Assembly (NCBI GenBank): GCA_045600905.1
Contig: JAZRYT010000108.1
Coordinates: forward strand, 1 to 16,897
Origin: F23-D06 sp045600905
GTDB lineage: Bacteria; Bacteroidota; Bacteroidia; Bacteroidales; WCHB1-69
DNA length: 16,897 bases
Direction of reading: 5' to 3'
The translations under genes were made by a program, and so were the position numbers. The notes below the pieces were generated by a model, which was not told the origin of the DNA, made no database searches, and was given only the letters and a program-made list of their open reading frames with translations. Positions 15,901 to 16,897 of this stretch are shown piece by piece (position 1 is the stretch's first letter; each line of letters begins with the position of its first letter).

Positions 15901-16423
15901 TCACCGGGTTATAGGCCACCGGGGAGACGTAGATGTTGGCCAGGCAGATATCGCGCATAATGCCACTCTTTTCCACTCTGACGAGCGGTTCGGAATAAAA
16001 CTCATTTTTGCCATAAACCGTTTGGTCCTTTGCAAAAACCTTTTCTCCTGCAAAAGACTTGGGGTAGGAAGGTTGTGCAGGCATAACCTTTTGGTTAACA
16101 CCTAATTCAGAAGCTTCAACCTCTACATATTGGGCATTTTTCACAATGGCAATCACGGAATCGCACACTGGGATTTCCAACAATTTCACCATCATTGGAA
16201 GTTGTGGTTTGCCCACCTGCGAGGAAAGCTCGTAGTCCTCCATTGAGAGGGCAGCAAACGTTCCCGATGTGGTTTTCACATTTTTTGCCACCACATCCGA
16301 TGCGGCAAAGGAAATGTTCACCTGTTCATAATCGTTACGGGTAATCTGGAAATGTTGCGCATTGGCAGATTCCAACAACAACAACAGCGCCAACGAGAGG
16401 GCCAACGAGAAAAAGTTTTTCAT
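12992..16423 (-). CDS. Secreted gingipain-type (C25) cysteine protease with T9SS sorting domain
   Basis: The 1143-residue product has a signal peptide (about 1-22, ending ANAQ), a propeptide-like region to about 230, and a C25 peptidase domain (about 231-590). The catalytic His is H445 in NYTAHGSESGWAD and the catalytic Cys is most likely C478, the second of GNCCLTGKF; the 33-residue spacing equals H211-C244 of RgpB. Ig-like segments follow, then a cleaved-adhesin-like (jelly-roll) domain at about 908-1040 (FSWSQSNRPWEI to CAWVDNIVIPG). The end (about 1068-1143) is a type A sorting domain with YPNPTTG, a VYLLKV strand and terminal KIVKK, so it is exported by the type IX system and attached to or released from the cell surface. 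PorU, the T9SS sortase, is also C25 but lacks the adhesin-like part. The first gene of the four-gene minus run. Confidence 0.93.
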   Translation of the reverse strand: MKNFFSLALSLALLLLLESANAQHFQITRNDYEQVNISFAASDVVAKNVKTTSGTFAALSMEDYELSSQVGKPQLPMMVKLLEIPVCDSVIAIVKNAQYVEVEASELGVNQKVMPAQPSYPKSFAGEKVFAKDQTVYGKNEFYSEPLVRVEKSGIMRDICLANIYVSPVAYNPVTNKFRICRSFDVELTYVNANVPATFEMKTRFGSPMFQTASEMVANPMPRTREEFNVSPIKYLIVAHPMFAENEQLMNFVNWKKRIGYIVELVYTNDPQVGTTSTSIKNYIKSKYDNATAENPAPTFLLFIGDVAQVPAFSSTEQNSHVTDLYYACWTAGDNIPDCFYGRFSATSVSQLTPQIEKTLMYEQYAMPDPSYLGKAVLIAGTDASWSPTHANGQINYIYDNYINETTTDHTYTMVYKHNYNCSSQASTIRNEIGSGVGWVNYTAHGSESGWADPSFSNSHVSSMNNVDKYGVMIGNCCLTGKFNESTCFAEALLRAENRGAMAYVGASEVSYWNEDAYWAVGVRNNVTANMVYNSSRLGAYDKLFHTHGEDHQVWSNSLGGFVFGGNMAVQSSSSDLKKYYWEIYHVFGDASIKPYLGIPVQMRVTASDVILAGDNSYGVAVAPYSYVALTYNNELVAATFADADGNAVLNFAPLSVVGEYELAVTAQNYIQYFKPISVIAPDGPYVVVNDLSTEEITLPGSELHWNLNISNLGVANATDVKVQMISQTPGFTVLQGSAIYSPLAQSTSTTIVNAFTTQIPANAQDMQTASFLLVTTWNDETDSSYKTINMTVVAPMMELQNYTSTNTTGSSSLQPGDDVTMNFVSKNVGHATLTNAVVDLTCNYSGALVNSIAHQVNWLENGNTTTSEFQLHISENVPSSAIIPLYLHTIYGQHHLVDTIFLTIGTSMETFETGNFSRFSWSQSNRPWEITTQSPYSGTYCARSQVNMGNSAKSMMALNFTSVIDGNVSFFRKVSSESGYDIFHFYIDNEDVYQESGIAEWEQISFPLQAGNHSIKFTYEKDGSQAHGSDCAWVDNIVIPGLGNIVEEDIQDAAGIADVTMEYNHLVTYPNPTTGSVVVRYLQDGRMMKNVAIYDVYGKLLKNVSVNALSTSVDLSECPAGVYLLKVTSDNQSVTVHKIVKK

Positions 16424-16477
16424 AAAGTATTAGAATTTAATTATTTACAAATAGGAACACATAAAAAATGAGGATGG

Positions 16478-16485
16478 CAAAGATA
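16478..16485 (-). promoter_or_regulatory. -7 box for the protease-DUF1599-DoxX-rel run
   Basis: The minus strand reads TATCTTTG, a full match to the Bacteroidota -7 consensus, 54 nt before the protease ATG. Transcription would start near 16470 and give a leader of about 47 nt. No good -33 TTTG is visible at the usual distance. Confidence 0.6.
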
Positions 16486-16630
16486 CATAAAAAAATCGGA
16501 TGTGCCATTAAAAAAAAACAGTCTTAGCTCTCTCTATCTAACCTATTGTAACACAGAAATTCATCAATTAATACTCAACCCATCATTCTACTATGGGAAT
16601 CCTTTTCTCTGCCTGAGAAATCCGCTGGAA

Positions 16631-16644
16631 GACAAGCGCTTGTC
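16631..16644. repeat. 14-bp perfect palindrome
   Basis: GACAAGCGCTTGTC is its own reverse complement. It lies about 146 bp upstream of the protease -7 box and 71 bp past the stop of the right-hand gene. It could be a dimeric regulator site or chance; without other copies no regulator can be named. Confidence 0.35.
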
Positions 16645-16715
16645 AATTACGACACAAATAAACTTTGGAGATCACCCTACTCCGATGGAATTTTATGGTC
16701 TAATTCTCAACTTTT

Positions 16716-16897
16716 TTATTCTCTCCTGTGACACTTCCCCTTATAGAAATAGGCCTTATCCTCTTTCTTGGCAGGGTCAAGGGAGAACGCGTCTTCGCTG
16801 ACACGGATGACGAACATTCCTTTCTCCGCCGCGTACTTGTCTGCCTCGTAATCGTAATTGATAGCCGCCATAGCCAAATACACGTTTGTATCGGCAT
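16716..16897 (-). CDS. 3' end of an unidentified gene (cut by window edge)
   Basis: On the minus strand the frame with stop TAA at 16718-16716 is open to the window edge (60 codons visible plus a partial codon). The peptide contains VYLAMAAINYDYEADKYA, EKGMFVIRVSEDAF and SLDPAKKEDKAYFYKG before ending CHRRE. The pattern, small hydrophobic strand, helix with acidic residues, then GMFVIR, looks like the C-terminal tail of PD-(D/E)XK-fold hypothetical proteins (DUF3782-like) common in Bacteroidota, where it reads AAIS...YAxEKGxFVI. That family name is a recollection and weak. Composition and sense of the peptide are far more protein-like than the two other minus frames here. The start lies outside the window. 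Confidence 0.6.
   Translation of the reverse strand, partial: ADTNVYLAMAAINYDYEADKYAAEKGMFVIRVSEDAFSLDPAKKEDKAYFYKGKCHRRE

Larger units (their letters stand above)
16424..16715. other. 292-bp spacer upstream of the protease gene
   Basis: It holds the protease leader (AT-rich, no Shine-Dalgarno) and -7 box, a run of A's at 16510-16518 (T's on the minus strand, possibly the U-tract of a weak terminator for the right-hand gene, though no good stem precedes it), and a 14-bp palindrome. I see no gene or RNA in it. Confidence 0.5.

Noticed and set aside
12992..16423. PorU, the type IX sortase
   Set aside because: Also C25, but PorU has no cleaved-adhesin-like domain and its catalytic Cys lies much further along the chain; gingipain-type cargo fits better.
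16502..16801. 99-codon plus-strand frame with GTG start
   Set aside because: It runs over the antisense of the right-edge gene, begins at a GTG in an A-rich run, and shows no domain.
16700..16897. 65-codon minus-strand frame with ATG at the edge
   Set aside because: Arg/Ser/Thr-rich shadow; the neighbouring frame ending at 16716 is much more protein-like.

Overview
The window looks like chromosome from a member of the Bacteroidota, most likely order Bacteroidales. Supporting signs are a secreted C25 (gingipain-type) protease with a type IX secretion C-terminal sorting domain, an Omp28-type lipoprotein, a DUF6029-type outer-membrane barrel, a DoxX/BT_3928-like protein beside a DUF1599 protein, the almost complete lack of Shine-Dalgarno sequences, and TAnnTTTG -7 boxes. 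A type IX cargo argues against genus Bacteroides itself. No species can be named from sequence alone.

Layout. Positions 1-38 (minus strand) hold the first codons of an IS110-family transposase that runs off the left edge; its leader shows an unusual crossed pair of complementary segments. Positions 163-3177 (plus) form a tight run: tsaC (tRNA t6A synthesis), coaD (CoA synthesis), then two exported TlpA/thioredoxin-like proteins, closed by a strong hairpin terminator at 3195. Positions 3254-8240 (plus) hold a second run: a DUF6029-like outer-membrane barrel, an Omp28-like lipoprotein with a CxxC thioredoxin motif, a D-2-hydroxyacid dehydrogenase, and an AtoE-type short-chain fatty acid transporter preceded by a 72-nt stretch without any G. 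A terminator-like hairpin lies at 8431.

Positions 8241-8909 are a gene-free, repeat-dense gap between converging transcription units. It holds two near-identical GC-rich hairpins, a 23-bp palindrome, four tandem copies of a 22-bp unit made from the same motif, and a hairpin of that motif that touches the stop codon of the next gene.

Positions 16423 down to 8910 (minus) form a four-gene run: C25 protease, DUF1599 protein (start overlapping the protease stop as TAATG), DoxX/BT_3928-like membrane protein with a thioredoxin-like tail, and the bifunctional (p)ppGpp synthetase/hydrolase Rel. A -7 box stands upstream of the protease. At the right edge (16716-16897, minus) is the 3' end of another gene.

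Common threads are extracytoplasmic thiol/thioredoxin-fold proteins (four, with different active-site motifs), cell-surface export, and core metabolism plus stringent response. No complete novel defence or mobile system is visible. The most unusual signals are the IS110 leader pairing, the repeat island, and the coupling of a secreted protease to DUF1599, BT_3928-like and Rel genes.
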